Shown: positions 52,903-63,357 of the stretch, in pieces
How the letters are laid out: every line of letters starts with the position of its first letter
How positions within the stretch are numbered: position 1 is the first letter of the stretch
Assembly (NCBI RefSeq): GCF_017357425.1
Contig: NZ_CP014571.1
Coordinates: forward strand, 1,426,001-1,490,000
Direction of reading: 5' to 3'
DNA: 64,000 bases
Origin: Arthrobacter sp. D5-1
GTDB taxonomy: Bacteria; Actinomycetota; Actinomycetes; Actinomycetales; Micrococcaceae
Position numbers and translations under genes: made by a program
The notes under the pieces: generated by a model
Told to the model about the DNA's origin: nothing
Seen by the model: the letters and a program-made list of their open reading frames with translations, nothing else
The model's database searches: none

Positions 52903-54188
52903 GCGCGACAACCACCGCTCCGAAGTCGGGTTCAACGGCCCTGCCGGCGTTCCGGCCTTCCATGAAAGTCCCGCTCTCGCTCGGCATCCTTGCCCTCATA
53001 GCCTTGGTCTTCTTCGGCTTCCTGGGTCCGGACCAGACAGCCGAGATGAAGATCAGCGACGCCGGTGACGCCGTCGCCGTCCCGGCGCTCATGATTCCGG
53101 GGCAGGTGGGCGGGGTGGTCTTCGGCATCCTGCTGCTGGCTATGGCCGCCTACTCCATCTACCTCTGGACGCAGGGGGAGCGTTCACCCAAGTGGCTGCC
53201 CATTGCCTTTGCCGTGGTATTCGTGTTCGCGTTGCTCGTCTGGATCGTGGCCGGCGCACGGCAGCCGTCCATTTCGCTGGCAGGCCTCGTAGCGGGGTCG
53301 GTAACACTGGCCGTACCTCTGGTCTTCGGTTCATTGTCAGGCGTGTTGTGTGAGCGCGTGGGCGTGGTGAACATCGCCATTGAGGGACAACTCCTGGGCG
53401 GAGCCTTCACCGCCGCGCTGGTAGCCACCATGACGGGCAGCCCCTATATCGGCCTGATCGCGGCGGCTGCTGCCGGGGCCGCGGTCTCCATGGTCCTGGC
53501 GGTCTTCAGCATCAAATACCTGGTCAACCAGATCATTGTGGGCGTTGTCCTCAACGTGCTGGTCTCCGGCCTCACCGGCTTCCTTTACGGCACGCTGATG
53601 GTCCCCAACAAGGAGCAGTTCAACACCCCGGGGCGCCTGGACATCCTGCCGATCCCGCTGCTCTCGGACATCCCCATCATCGGGCCCATCCTGTTTGAGC
53701 AGTCCATTGCCGGCTACCTCATGTACATTGCTGTGGCCGTGGTGTGGTTCGGCCTGTTCAAGACCCGGTGGGGCCTGCGGGTCCGCGCCGTCGGCGAGCA
53801 CCCGCAGGCTGCCGACACCCTGGGTATCAATGTGAACGCCACCCGGTTCTGGAACGTCACCCTGGGTGGTGCCATCGCAGGTATCGGTGGCGCAGTCTTC
53901 ACCCTGGTGACCATCGATTCCTTCACCAAGGACATCTCCGGCGGCCGAGGCTTCATCGCCTTGGCAGCCTTGATCTTTGGCCGGTGGAACCCGATCGGCG
54001 CGTTCCTGGCATCGCTGCTGTTCGGCTTCGCGTACAACCTGCAATCCATCCTGGGCATCATCGGTACACCGGTGCCCAGCCAGTTCATGGCCATGCTGCC
54101 GTACTTGGTGACCATCTTCGCCGTCGCCGGTTTGGTGGGTAAGTCGCGGCCACCGGCCGCAAGCGGCATACCGTACGTGAAGGGTTGA
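52899..54188 (+). CDS. Nucleoside ABC transporter permease (YufQ-like)
   Basis: A 429-residue permease, overlapping its partner by ATGA. It has about eleven helices and the family segments ERVGVVNIAIEGQLLGGAF and FIALAALIFGRWNPIGAF. An N-terminal extension with extra helices (residues 25-130) precedes the conserved core. cdd follows by two bases, so transport and salvage are in one transcript. Confidence 0.92.
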   Translation: MSATTTAPKSGSTALPAFRPSMKVPLSLGILALIALVFFGFLGPDQTAEMKISDAGDAVAVPALMIPGQVGGVVFGILLLAMAAYSIYLWTQGERSPKWLPIAFAVVFVFALLVWIVAGARQPSISLAGLVAGSVTLAVPLVFGSLSGVLCERVGVVNIAIEGQLLGGAFTAALVATMTGSPYIGLIAAAAAGAAVSMVLAVFSIKYLVNQIIVGVVLNVLVSGLTGFLYGTLMVPNKEQFNTPGRLDILPIPLLSDIPIIGPILFEQSIAGYLMYIAVAVVWFGLFKTRWGLRVRAVGEHPQAADTLGINVNATRFWNVTLGGAIAGIGGAVFTLVTIDSFTKDISGGRGFIALAALIFGRWNPIGAFLASLLFGFAYNLQSILGIIGTPVPSQFMAMLPYLVTIFAVAGLVGKSRPPAASGIPYVKG

Positions 54189-54190
54189 CG

Positions 54191-54595
54191 ATGCCTGCGG
54201 ATGACATCGATTGGCAGGCGCTGGAAGCGGCAGCACAGCAGGCCATGCGCCACGCCTATGCGCCCTACTCCAAGTTCCCGGTGGGCGCTGCGGCCCTCAC
54301 CGAGGACGGCCGGATCGTTACTGGCTGCAATGTGGAGAACGCCAGCTACGGGCTGACCCTCTGCGCCGAATGCGCACTTGTTGGGCAGCTCCACATGACA
54401 GGCGGTGGCCGGCTCGCCGCGTTCTATTGCGTGGACGGGCAGGGCAACGTCCTCATGCCGTGCGGCCGGTGCCGCCAGTTGCTCTACGAGTTCCGGGCGC
54501 CCGGCATGCAGCTCATGACCACGCAGGGAATCAAAACCATGGACCAGGTGCTCCCTGATGCCTTCGGTCCCGAAAACCTGGAGGAAACCACGTGA
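54191..54595 (+). CDS. cdd: Cytidine deaminase
   Basis: Deaminates cytidine and deoxycytidine to uridine and deoxyuridine. The small 134-residue zinc enzyme has the catalytic pair Cys58-Ala-Glu60 (TLCAECALV) and zinc ligands Cys91 and Cys94 (MPCGRCRQ). ATG 54191 follows AAGGG by six bases. The stop overlaps the deoA GTG. Acts on nucleosides brought in by the upstream importer. Confidence 0.96.
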   Translation: MPADDIDWQALEAAAQQAMRHAYAPYSKFPVGAAALTEDGRIVTGCNVENASYGLTLCAECALVGQLHMTGGGRLAAFYCVDGQGNVLMPCGRCRQLLYEFRAPGMQLMTTQGIKTMDQVLPDAFGPENLEETT

Positions 54596-55902
54596 CCAAC
54601 ACTGAAGCGTTCGACGCCGTCCAGATCATCTCCATCAAGCGCGACAAAGGCACCCTCACTCCCGAGCAGATCGACTGGACCATTGATGCCTACACCCGGG
54701 GTGTCATCGCCGAGGAACAAATGGCCGCGCTGAACATGGCCATCCTGCTCAACGGAATGGACCGCGCCGAGATTTCGCGGTGGACGTCCGCCATGATCGC
54801 CTCTGGCGAGCGGATGGACTTTTCGTCCCTGACAAAGCCCGACGGCGGACGCAAGGCTACCAGCGACAAACACTCCACCGGTGGGGTCGGGGACAAGATC
54901 ACGCTCCCCCTGGCGCCGCTCGTTGCCGTGTTCGGCGTCGCAGTTCCACAGCTCTCAGGCCGCGGGCTGGGCCACACGGGTGGAACGTTGGACAAGCTCG
55001 AAGCCATCCCCGGGTGGCGCGCCAACCTGAGCAACGACGAGATCATGGCCCAGCTCCAGGACGTGGGTGCAGTCATCTGCGCGGCAGGTTCCGGGCTGGC
55101 TCCTGCCGACAAGAAGCTCTACGCGCTGCGTGATGTCACGGGCACCGTGGAGGCGATCCCGTTGATTGCTTCCTCGATCATGAGCAAGAAGATCGCCGAA
55201 GGCACGGGCTCCCTGGTGCTGGACGTCAAGGTGGGTTCCGGTGCCTTCATGAAGGATGAGGCCTCGGCCCGCGAGCTTGCCGAGACCATGGTGGCCCTGG
55301 GCAAGGATGCCGGTGTGCACACCGTCGCCCTGATGACAGATATGTCCACGCCGTTGGGTTTGACCGCCGGAAACGCGATCGAAGTTGAGGAATCCGTGGA
55401 GGTCCTTGCCGGCGGCGGCCCGGAAGACGTCGTCGAACTGACTGTCCGCCTGGCTGAGGAGATGCTGGCCGGCGCCGGCATCCACGACGCCGACCCCGCG
55501 GCTGCCTTGAAGGACGGCCGTGCCATGGATGTCTGGAACCGGATGATCGAAGCACAGGGTGGCGACCCGCGTGCTGCGCTGCCGGTGGCCAAGGAATCCG
55601 AGGTTGTCTATGCTCCCGCGGACGGTGTCCTGGTGGAACTGGATGCGCTTTCTGTCGGTGTTGCGGCCTGGCGCCTGGGCGCCGGGCGGGCCCGCAAGGA
55701 GGACCAGGTCCAAGCCGGTGCCGGTGTCCGCATGCACGCCAAACCGGGCGCATTGGTCCGTGCGGGGGAGCCTCTGATGACACTCCGGACGGACACTCCC
55801 GGGAAGTTTGAACGGGCCAAGGAAGCGCTCCAGGATGCCGTGGTGATCGCGCCCGAGGGGTCACGCCCGGCACATCAGCTCATCATCGACCGCATCGCCT
55901 AG
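54592..55902 (+). CDS. deoA: Thymidine (pyrimidine nucleoside) phosphorylase
   Basis: Splits thymidine, and in some members uridine, to base and pentose 1-phosphate. The 436-residue protein has the phosphate-binding KHSTGGVGDK (residues 93-102), the family signature SGRGLGHTGGTLDKLE, and SGAFMKDEASARELA. It starts at GTG 54592 overlapping cdd and ends before a long hairpin. It completes pyrimidine salvage after the cdd step. Confidence 0.95.
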   Translation: MTNTEAFDAVQIISIKRDKGTLTPEQIDWTIDAYTRGVIAEEQMAALNMAILLNGMDRAEISRWTSAMIASGERMDFSSLTKPDGGRKATSDKHSTGGVGDKITLPLAPLVAVFGVAVPQLSGRGLGHTGGTLDKLEAIPGWRANLSNDEIMAQLQDVGAVICAAGSGLAPADKKLYALRDVTGTVEAIPLIASSIMSKKIAEGTGSLVLDVKVGSGAFMKDEASARELAETMVALGKDAGVHTVALMTDMSTPLGLTAGNAIEVEESVEVLAGGGPEDVVELTVRLAEEMLAGAGIHDADPAAALKDGRAMDVWNRMIEAQGGDPRAALPVAKESEVVYAPADGVLVELDALSVGVAAWRLGAGRARKEDQVQAGAGVRMHAKPGALVRAGEPLMTLRTDTPGKFERAKEALQDAVVIAPEGSRPAHQLIIDRIA

Positions 55903-55908
55903 GCTTAA

Positions 55909-55945
55909 GTGTTCCGGGCCGTTCGGCAAGAACGGCCCGGAACAC
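55909..55945 (+). terminator. Hairpin terminator after deoA
   Basis: Perfect 15-base arms (GTGTTCCGGGCCGTT and its complement) with a seven-base loop, six bases after the deoA stop. No T-tract follows. Confidence 0.7.
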
Positions 55946-55990
55946 CAGTCATCCGGCGCCTGTGGGGGAGCCGGCTACCGTAAGGAAACC

Positions 55991-56641
55991 GTGCAGGGCA
56001 TCAACGATTTCATCCTCGCCGCGGCGGAGCAGCCATGGGTGTTGTTCCTGGTGTTGGCCTGCTGCGTGATAGATGGCTTCTTCCCACCCATTCCGAGCGA
56101 ATCCGTGGTGGTGGGCCTGAGTGCCGTGTCCGGGAGCAGCGGCGCGCCCAATGTATGGCTGCTCGGCGTGATGGCAGCCTTGGGAGCGTTCTCGGGGGAC
56201 AACATCGCGTACATCATCGGCCGCCGCATAGGGATCCAGCGGTGGCGGTGGATGCGCACGCAGCGGATGCAGGGCGCCTTCCGTTGGGCAGGCAAGGAAC
56301 TCCGACGCCGGTCGGCCTCGCTCATCATGGTGGCCCGCTTCATCCCCATTGGCAGGGTGGCTGTCAACCTGACGGCCGGTGCCACACACTTCCACCACCG
56401 ACGCTTCGTGGCCCTTACTGCCATGTCCGCCGTCCTGTGGGCCACGTATTCGGTGATCCTGGGCTACTTCTTTGGAGTCTGGTTCGAAGACAACCATCTG
56501 CTGGGCGCCGTCATAGCGATCGTGGTTGCCGTGATCCTGGGCATCATCATCGATCGGATCATCAGCAAAGTCCGTGGATCAGTGCCGTTGGACGGCAAGA
56601 ACATCCCCGAGGAAGACGCTCCGACTCCACCCACGGTATGA
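55991..56641 (+). CDS. DedA family membrane protein (first copy)
   Basis: A 216-residue DedA protein with about five membrane segments. The conserved elements are an FFPPIPSES re-entrant loop with its Pro and Glu, GDNIAYIIGRRIG, and MVARFIPIGRVAVNLTAG with the essential arginines. DedA proteins act in lipid flipping and proton-linked envelope homeostasis. GTG 55991 follows TACCGT by eight bases. A second paralogue lies 174 bases downstream; the two share domain order but differ in sequence and C-terminal tail. Confidence 0.9.
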   Translation: MQGINDFILAAAEQPWVLFLVLACCVIDGFFPPIPSESVVVGLSAVSGSSGAPNVWLLGVMAALGAFSGDNIAYIIGRRIGIQRWRWMRTQRMQGAFRWAGKELRRRSASLIMVARFIPIGRVAVNLTAGATHFHHRRFVALTAMSAVLWATYSVILGYFFGVWFEDNHLLGAVIAIVVAVILGIIIDRIISKVRGSVPLDGKNIPEEDAPTPPTV

Positions 56642-56716
56642 CGCCTCCGGCCCCGGAAGATCAGCCCGGCGGTTGACGACGGCACCTTATCAGCCCCTAT
56701 AGCGTTAAGCGTGTGA

Positions 56717-56758
56717 TCCCAAGGCTGGGACGTAGCGAACGACGTCCCGGCCGTGGGA
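56717..56758 (+). terminator. Hairpin between the two dedA genes
   Basis: Two 17-base arms with one G-U pair and one mismatch around an eight-base loop. It would separate the two dedA transcripts; no T-tract is seen. Confidence 0.5.
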
Positions 56759-56815
56759 CACTAGAGCGACTTCCGTCACACCGTCAAGTCATATTCGTCT
56801 AGGAGCTACCGCCGC

Positions 56816-57517
56816 GTGGAGTTTTTGAACCAAATGCTCGAGCATGCAGCCGGGCAGCCCTGGATATACCCGGTCCTGCTGGTCTTCTTCTTCATTGACG
56901 GATTTGCCACCATCCTTCCCAGCGAAACAGCCATCGTTGGCCTCTCGGCGCTGTCCCTTCACAGCGGAGAGCCCAACCTGTGGATCCTGGGAGCCACCGC
57001 ACTGGTAGGTGCCATGGCAGGCGACAACATGGCCTACTTGCTGGGCCGGAAGATCGGCCTCACCCGCTGGAAGTGGATGCGCCGGCCCAAGGTCCAGAAG
57101 ATGTTCGCCTGGGCGCAGTATGAGCTGGATAAGCGCGGCGCGGTCCTCATCTTCACGGCCCGCTACATTCCCTGGGGCCGCGTAGCGGTGAACTACGTGG
57201 CCGGACAAACCGGCTTCCGCCACCGGACTTTCTTCTGGTTGGACGCCTTCGCGTGCATCACCTGGGTAGGTTACTCCATAGGTATCGGCCTCCTCGCGGG
57301 CCAGTGGGTGCACCACAACCCGCTCCTGGGAGTCGGCATCGCGGTTGCCTTCGCCGTGGTCCTGGGCATTGTGGTGGATCACGCCCTCCGTTGGTGGCAC
57401 AAATACCTGGAGAAGAAGGACCTCGCCAGGGAGGCTGCTGCCAGCACCGAAGTGACAGCTGTCGATCCCGCGGAAAAGGCGATCGCCGGCGTCGACCTCT
57501 CCAAGCCCGCCAGCTAA
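56816..57517 (+). CDS. DedA family membrane protein (second copy)
   Basis: A 233-residue paralogue of the preceding DedA protein. It shows the same elements: TILPSETAIVGLSAL, GDNMAYLLGRKIG, and FTARYIPWGRVAVNYVAG. A longer charged C-terminal tail (KKDLAREAAASTEV) distinguishes it. GTG 56816 has TAGGAG ten bases upstream. Neither DedA gene has an obvious tie to nucleoside salvage; their place between deoA and add may be historical. Confidence 0.9.
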   Translation: MEFLNQMLEHAAGQPWIYPVLLVFFFIDGFATILPSETAIVGLSALSLHSGEPNLWILGATALVGAMAGDNMAYLLGRKIGLTRWKWMRRPKVQKMFAWAQYELDKRGAVLIFTARYIPWGRVAVNYVAGQTGFRHRTFFWLDAFACITWVGYSIGIGLLAGQWVHHNPLLGVGIAVAFAVVLGIVVDHALRWWHKYLEKKDLAREAAASTEVTAVDPAEKAIAGVDLSKPAS

Positions 57518-57554
57518 GGCGACCGGCAGTACCAGCCAGAGCGGCTGTGGGGAT

Positions 57555-57566
57555 TAGTCTTAGTAC
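57555..57566 (+). promoter_or_regulatory. Leaderless promoter of add
   Basis: TAGTCT at 57555-57560 is six bases before the GTG at 57567, with no ribosome site. Confidence 0.55.
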
Positions 57567-58709
57567 GTGACTGAGCCCATACTTGACGCCGCCCCTGCCC
57601 TTGACTTCGATCTGAAGAGCCTCCCCAAGGTTTCCCTCCACGACCACCTGGACGGAGGCCTCCGCCCCGCCACCATCATCGAGCTCGCTGAGGCGGTCGG
57701 CCACACGCTGCCGTCCACCGACCCCGTTGCGCTGGGTGAATGGTTCCGCGAATCAGCCGACTCCGGCTCACTGGTCCGCTACCTCGAAACTTTCGACCAC
57801 ACCATTGCTGTCATGCAGACCAAGGAAGGCCTCTTCAGGGTGGCCAAGGAGTTCGTGGAAGACCTCGCCGAGGACGGCGTGGTCTACGGCGAAGTCCGCT
57901 GGGCACCGGAACAGCACCTGCAGAAGGGCCTCACCCTGGACGAGGTTGTTGAAGCCGTCCAGACCGGCCTTGAAGCCGGTGTTGATGCTGCTGACGAGCG
58001 CGGCCAGCAGATCCAGGTGGGCCAGCTCATCACCGCAATGCGCCACGCCGATCGTGGCCAGGAGATCGCAGAGCTCGCTGTCCGCCACCGTGCCAATGGC
58101 GCTGTGGGCTTTGACATTGCCGGCGCCGAAGACGGTTTCCTCCCGTCCCGTTTCAAGGACGCCTTCACGTACCTTGCCGAAAACAACTTCCCGGCCACCG
58201 TCCACGCCGGTGAAGCAGCGGGCCTGGAGAGCATCCAGTCAGCCCTGGTCGATGGCCGTGCCCTGCGCCTGGGCCACGGCGTCCGGATCGCCGAGGACAT
58301 TTCGGTGGAGTTTGAGGACAACTCCGACGACGACGGCGAGGACACCGTCGGCATGGTGACCATCGGCAGCGTGGCGGCCTGGGTCCGCGACCGCGGCATC
58401 GCCCTGGAAATCTGCCCTTCCTCCAACCTTCAGACCGGTGCGGTTTCCGGCTTTGGCGATGGCATCGAGAGCCACCCCGTGGACATGCTGTTCCAGCTCG
58501 GCTTCAACGTCACCATCAACACGGACAACCGACTCATGAGTGGCGTCACCCTGACGGACGAGTTCGAACTGCTGGTGGAAACCTTTGACTACGACCTCGA
58601 TGACCTCCTTGAACTGACGCTCAACGCCGCCGAGGCAGCCTTCCTGCCGCTGGACGAACGCGAAGCCTTGGTTGAGTACATCAACGATGCCTACGCCAAC
58701 CTCGGCTAA
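57567..58709 (+). CDS. add: Adenosine deaminase
   Basis: Converts adenosine and deoxyadenosine to inosine and deoxyinosine. The 380-residue TIM-barrel enzyme has the metal site HDHLDGGLRP, catalytic segments HAGEAAG and LGHGVRI, and ICPSSNLQTGAV with NTDNRLMSG for the last zinc ligand. An acidic insertion (FEDNSDDDGED) falls between LGHGVRIAED and the next strand. The start is leaderless-type. It fits with the nucleoside importer and cdd/deoA upstream. Confidence 0.95.
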   Translation: MTEPILDAAPALDFDLKSLPKVSLHDHLDGGLRPATIIELAEAVGHTLPSTDPVALGEWFRESADSGSLVRYLETFDHTIAVMQTKEGLFRVAKEFVEDLAEDGVVYGEVRWAPEQHLQKGLTLDEVVEAVQTGLEAGVDAADERGQQIQVGQLITAMRHADRGQEIAELAVRHRANGAVGFDIAGAEDGFLPSRFKDAFTYLAENNFPATVHAGEAAGLESIQSALVDGRALRLGHGVRIAEDISVEFEDNSDDDGEDTVGMVTIGSVAAWVRDRGIALEICPSSNLQTGAVSGFGDGIESHPVDMLFQLGFNVTINTDNRLMSGVTLTDEFELLVETFDYDLDDLLELTLNAAEAAFLPLDEREALVEYINDAYANLG

Positions 58710-59382
58710 CAACGCCGACGGACTCACGGAGCTCATTGGGACGATCGCCGCGCTGCGTGAGCACTGTCCTTGGATGGGTGCGCTGACGCACGAATCGCTG
58801 GTGGAATACCTGATCGAGGAAGCCTACGAAGTGGTGGATTCGATCGAAGCCGGCGACTCCCCGGAAAGGGACAGCGAGCTCCTGGGCGAGCTGGGCGATG
58901 TACTGCTTCAGGTAGTACTCCACGCCCGGCTCGCCGAGGAGCGCGGCAGCTTCGATTTCGCGGACGTGGTGCGCAGCATCAACGCCAAGATGGTCCGGCG
59001 GAACCAGCACGTCTTCAAGGCCGATGGTTCCCTGCGGGAGAGTTTCCCGGCCAGCGTCGAAGAAATCATCGTCAAGTGGGACGCCGCCAAACGTGCCGAG
59101 AAGCCGGAACGGAAGGATCCCTTTGAGGGCATCCCGCCGCACCTTCCTGCGTTGGCAGCAGCACAGAAGTCCCTGGATAGGGCAGCCCGCGCAGGGGTGA
59201 AGGTCGACGCGCAAGGCCCCGTGGCCGCCGTCGGGCTTCCCGTCATCCCGGCCTCGGAAGAGGAGCTCGGTGAGCTGCTGCTGACTGTCGTGGCCGGTGC
59301 CCGGGAGCAAGGACTCGACGCCGAACGGGCCCTCCGTTCCGCTGTTCGATCGTTTCAGAACAGCCAGTCCCAGCCTTCATGA
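58687..59382 (+). CDS. mazG: MazG family nucleotide pyrophosphohydrolase
   Basis: House-cleaning NTP pyrophosphohydrolase, 231 residues from ATG 58687, which overlaps add by 23 bases. The metal-binding helices carry EEAYEVVD and ELGDVLLQVVLHARL. In typical MazG proteins the first motif reads CPWD; here it is CPWM (HCPWMGALTHESL), a change outside the metal ligands. The C-terminal extension (residues about 150-231) resembles the shorter, partly degraded second domain seen in actinobacterial MazG. Confidence 0.9.
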   Translation: MPTPTSANNADGLTELIGTIAALREHCPWMGALTHESLVEYLIEEAYEVVDSIEAGDSPERDSELLGELGDVLLQVVLHARLAEERGSFDFADVVRSINAKMVRRNQHVFKADGSLRESFPASVEEIIVKWDAAKRAEKPERKDPFEGIPPHLPALAAAQKSLDRAARAGVKVDAQGPVAAVGLPVIPASEEELGELLLTVVAGAREQGLDAERALRSAVRSFQNSQSQPS

Positions 59383-59414
59383 CGTGGGTCTTTGGAAGTT
59401 GTTCCGTAACCTAA

Positions 59415-60779
<1,365 letters not shown>

Positions 60780-60797
60780 CCTTCAGCGAAAACACGT

Positions 60798-60835
60798 AAC
60801 CGGTGGCTATGGTGGAAAGACCATGGCCGCCGGTT
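60798..60835 (+). terminator. Terminator after eno
   Basis: Arms AACCGGTGGC and GCCGCCGGTT (one mismatch) with an inner ATGGT/ACCAT pair, followed by CTGTTT. It lies 18 bases after the eno stop. Confidence 0.75.
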
Positions 60836-60911
60836 CTGTTTAACGCGGGCCAGGTCAACAACAGCAAGCGCAGCAACCCGCCAGGCAAGCACCGGGCATT
60901 ACAGGAGTGTC

Positions 60912-61652
60912 ATGGCCACCCGTCGTCCAAAGGTACCCAGGGCCGACGCACTGGGCCCCTCCAGTGCAGGCCGTTCCTCCGGCGCGGGCCGTCCCGCCAG
61001 CGAAACCCGGGCCACCGGCGCCAGTCCGCGAACTGCCGCCAAGAGCACTGAGGGTGCAGGGACAAAAGGTTCCGGTTCCAGTAGCGGCGATGTCATCAAA
61101 GCAGAGTTTGGCGGACCCCGGATAACTGCCAAAACCCCGACGCCGGCAGGCGGCACCAAAGCACCCGCCGGCAAGAAGCCATCCGTGGGCCAACAAAAGC
61201 CTACGGACAAGGCATCCGGCAAGCCGGGCACCAAGGCCACATCTGACCATGATCTGGATCCAGTGCCGGCCAAGGCGTTTTCCGGCAGGATGCTGGCGCT
61301 GGCAGTGGTCATGATTGCGATCACCATTATGCTGGCCCCCACGGTGAAGATTTTCCTGGAAAAGCGCGCCGAAATTTCGGCGCTGGAAGCCGAAATTGCA
61401 GGACGGAAAGCAGAGCAGGCCGAGCTCAACAAACAGCTTTCCCGGTGGCAGGACCCCAACTACGTGAAACAACAGGCCCGCGACCGCATTAACATGGTTA
61501 TGCCGGGTGAAACAGGTTACTGGGTGTTTGGGGGAGAAGAAGCCGCCGGCACGCCGGGTGGCCGCACCGGCTCCGGATCGTCTGCAAACCCGGAAAATCT
61601 GCCCTGGGTGGATGCCCTCTGGGAGTCAATCAGACGATCGGCAACTGACTAG
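60912..61652 (+). CDS. DivIC/FtsB-like septum formation initiator
   Basis: A 246-residue cell division protein. The first 120 residues are a low-complexity basic Ala/Gly/Ser/Pro cytoplasmic tail. One membrane helix follows (MLALAVVMIAITIMLAP, near 128-146), then a short coiled coil (EKRAEISALEAEIAGRKAEQAELNK-type heptads) and the conserved DPNYVKQQARDRINMVMPGE block. FtsB/DivIC proteins join FtsL and FtsQ in the divisome. The eno-divIC-DUF501-ppx order is typical of actinobacteria. Confidence 0.9.
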   Translation: MATRRPKVPRADALGPSSAGRSSGAGRPASETRATGASPRTAAKSTEGAGTKGSGSSSGDVIKAEFGGPRITAKTPTPAGGTKAPAGKKPSVGQQKPTDKASGKPGTKATSDHDLDPVPAKAFSGRMLALAVVMIAITIMLAPTVKIFLEKRAEISALEAEIAGRKAEQAELNKQLSRWQDPNYVKQQARDRINMVMPGETGYWVFGGEEAAGTPGGRTGSGSSANPENLPWVDALWESIRRSATD

Positions 61653-61657
61653 ACGCG

Positions 61658-62404
61658 GTGCCCACCGCCGTCGTGTCCGCAGTGGACACGGCAACAAGGG
61701 CAGGAAGGGTGGCAGCGCAAGTGGAAGAGAACACGGCAGCCGTGCCGCAGGAATCCCGCCAGCCATCAGCACATGATCTTGAGGTCCTCAGCCGCCAGCT
61801 CGGCAGGCCGGTACGGGATGTCGTTGAGATCCCTGCGCGGTGCGTCTGCGGCAATCCACTGGTGGCCGCTACCGCACCGCGGCTCAGCAACGGAACACCG
61901 TTCCCCACCACGTTCTACCTGACCCACCCCGTCATTACCTCCGCGGTGTCGCGGTTGGAAGCGGGCGGCCTCATGAACGAGATGAATCATCGCCTCACGG
62001 CCGACCAGGACCTGGCGGGCGCCTACCGCAGCGCCCACGAGGCCTACCTCCAGGCCCGCGATGACATCGCCGGCCGCTCCGGAACCGGCGCTGTCCCCGA
62101 AATCGACGGCATCTCCGCCGGTGGCATGCCCACCAGGGTGAAGTGCCTCCACGTCCTGGTTGGGCATTCCCTGGCTGCTGGGCCGGGAGTCAACCCGCTG
62201 GGAGACGAAGCACTGGGCGCCATCACGGAGTGGTGGACCAAGGACCGTTGTTACTGCGATGGTGCGTGGGACACTGCCGGTGAGGCACCGTCCCGGGACC
62301 TGAGCCGGCACGGACCGCAGGGGCTGCCGGACATCGTGGGGCGTCCAGCGCCGGTTCGTACACCGAAGACGGACACTCCGGGCCACCAGGAAGGCACTGC
62401 ATGA
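61658..62404 (+). CDS. DUF501 domain protein
   Basis: A 248-residue protein of unknown function found between divIC and ppx in many actinobacteria. The domain spans residues about 38-195 (VLSRQLGRPVRDVVEIPARC to KDRCYCDGAW). Conserved cysteines in ARCVCGNP and DRCYCDG could bind metal. GTG 61658 is the given start, but the first 30 residues are not conserved-looking, so a downstream start is possible. It overlaps the next gene by ATGA. Confidence 0.85.
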   Translation: MPTAVVSAVDTATRAGRVAAQVEENTAAVPQESRQPSAHDLEVLSRQLGRPVRDVVEIPARCVCGNPLVAATAPRLSNGTPFPTTFYLTHPVITSAVSRLEAGGLMNEMNHRLTADQDLAGAYRSAHEAYLQARDDIAGRSGTGAVPEIDGISAGGMPTRVKCLHVLVGHSLAAGPGVNPLGDEALGAITEWWTKDRCYCDGAWDTAGEAPSRDLSRHGPQGLPDIVGRPAPVRTPKTDTPGHQEGTA

Positions 62405-63357
62405 GCCGCGTTGCAGCGATCGACTGTGGAACCAACTCCATCCGCCTCCTCATCGCGGATGCTTCAGCAGACGGCGCGCCGGGCCCGCTGGCCGACGTCG
62501 TGCGTGAGATGCGCGTGGTTCGGCTCGGCCAGGGTGTCGATGCCACCGGCGAGCTTGCACCCGAGGCGCTGGAACGCACGTTTGCAGCAACACGTGACTA
62601 CGCCGAACTGATCAAGGCGCACGGCGCCGGGCACGTCCGTTTCGCCGCTACGTCCGCCACCCGTGACGCCCGCAACCGGCAGGTTTTCGTGGACGGCATC
62701 CGGGATCTCCTGGGTGTGGAGCCCGAGGTCATTTCCGGGGACGAGGAAGCGGCGCTTTCCTTCGCCGGCGCCAGCAGTGTCCTGCCGGCCACGGGGGAGG
62801 ACCCCATCCTGGTGGTGGACCTCGGTGGCGGCAGCACTGAGTTCGTCCTGGGCGACTCCACTGGCGTCATCGCGGCACGCTCCGTGGACATCGGGTGCGT
62901 GCGGCTCACCGAACGTCACCTTCGCAGCGATCCGCCCACCGCGGCGCAAATCGCGGCAGCAGAGGCCGACGTCGATGCCGCACTTGATCTTGCTGCGCAG
63001 ACGGTACCGCTTGACCGCGCCACGGCCGTAGTGGGCGTTGCCGGTTCAATCACCACCATCACCGCCCACGCGTTGGGCCTGGACGAATACCAGCCGGACC
63101 GGATCCATGGTGCGTCACTGGATCTCGAAACCATCACCGACGCGTGCACCAACCTGCTGGAAATGACGCGGGACGAGCGCGCAGCGCTTCCGTACATGCA
63201 TCCGGGCCGCGTGGACGTCATCGGCGCCGGCGCCTTGGTGTGGCGCCGGATCCTTGCCCGCCTGGCCAGTGTCAGCAGTGGCAGGATTGCTGCGGCCGTC
63301 TCCAGCGAGCACGACATCCTGGACGGCATCGCCCTCAGCATCCGGGACGCCGCATGA
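62401..63357 (+). CDS. Ppx/GppA phosphatase family protein (exopolyphosphatase-like)
   Basis: A 318-residue ASKHA-fold phosphatase that would cleave polyphosphate or pppGpp. Phosphate-binding segments are AAIDCGTNSIRLLIAD, VVDLGGGSTEFVLGD and GVAGSITTITAHAL. Short, without the C-terminal HD domain of E. coli GppA/Ppx, as usual for actinobacterial Ppx1. Coupled by four-base overlaps to DUF501 before and the protease after. Confidence 0.92.
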   Translation: MSRVAAIDCGTNSIRLLIADASADGAPGPLADVVREMRVVRLGQGVDATGELAPEALERTFAATRDYAELIKAHGAGHVRFAATSATRDARNRQVFVDGIRDLLGVEPEVISGDEEAALSFAGASSVLPATGEDPILVVDLGGGSTEFVLGDSTGVIAARSVDIGCVRLTERHLRSDPPTAAQIAAAEADVDAALDLAAQTVPLDRATAVVGVAGSITTITAHALGLDEYQPDRIHGASLDLETITDACTNLLEMTRDERAALPYMHPGRVDVIGAGALVWRRILARLASVSSGRIAAAVSSEHDILDGIALSIRDAA

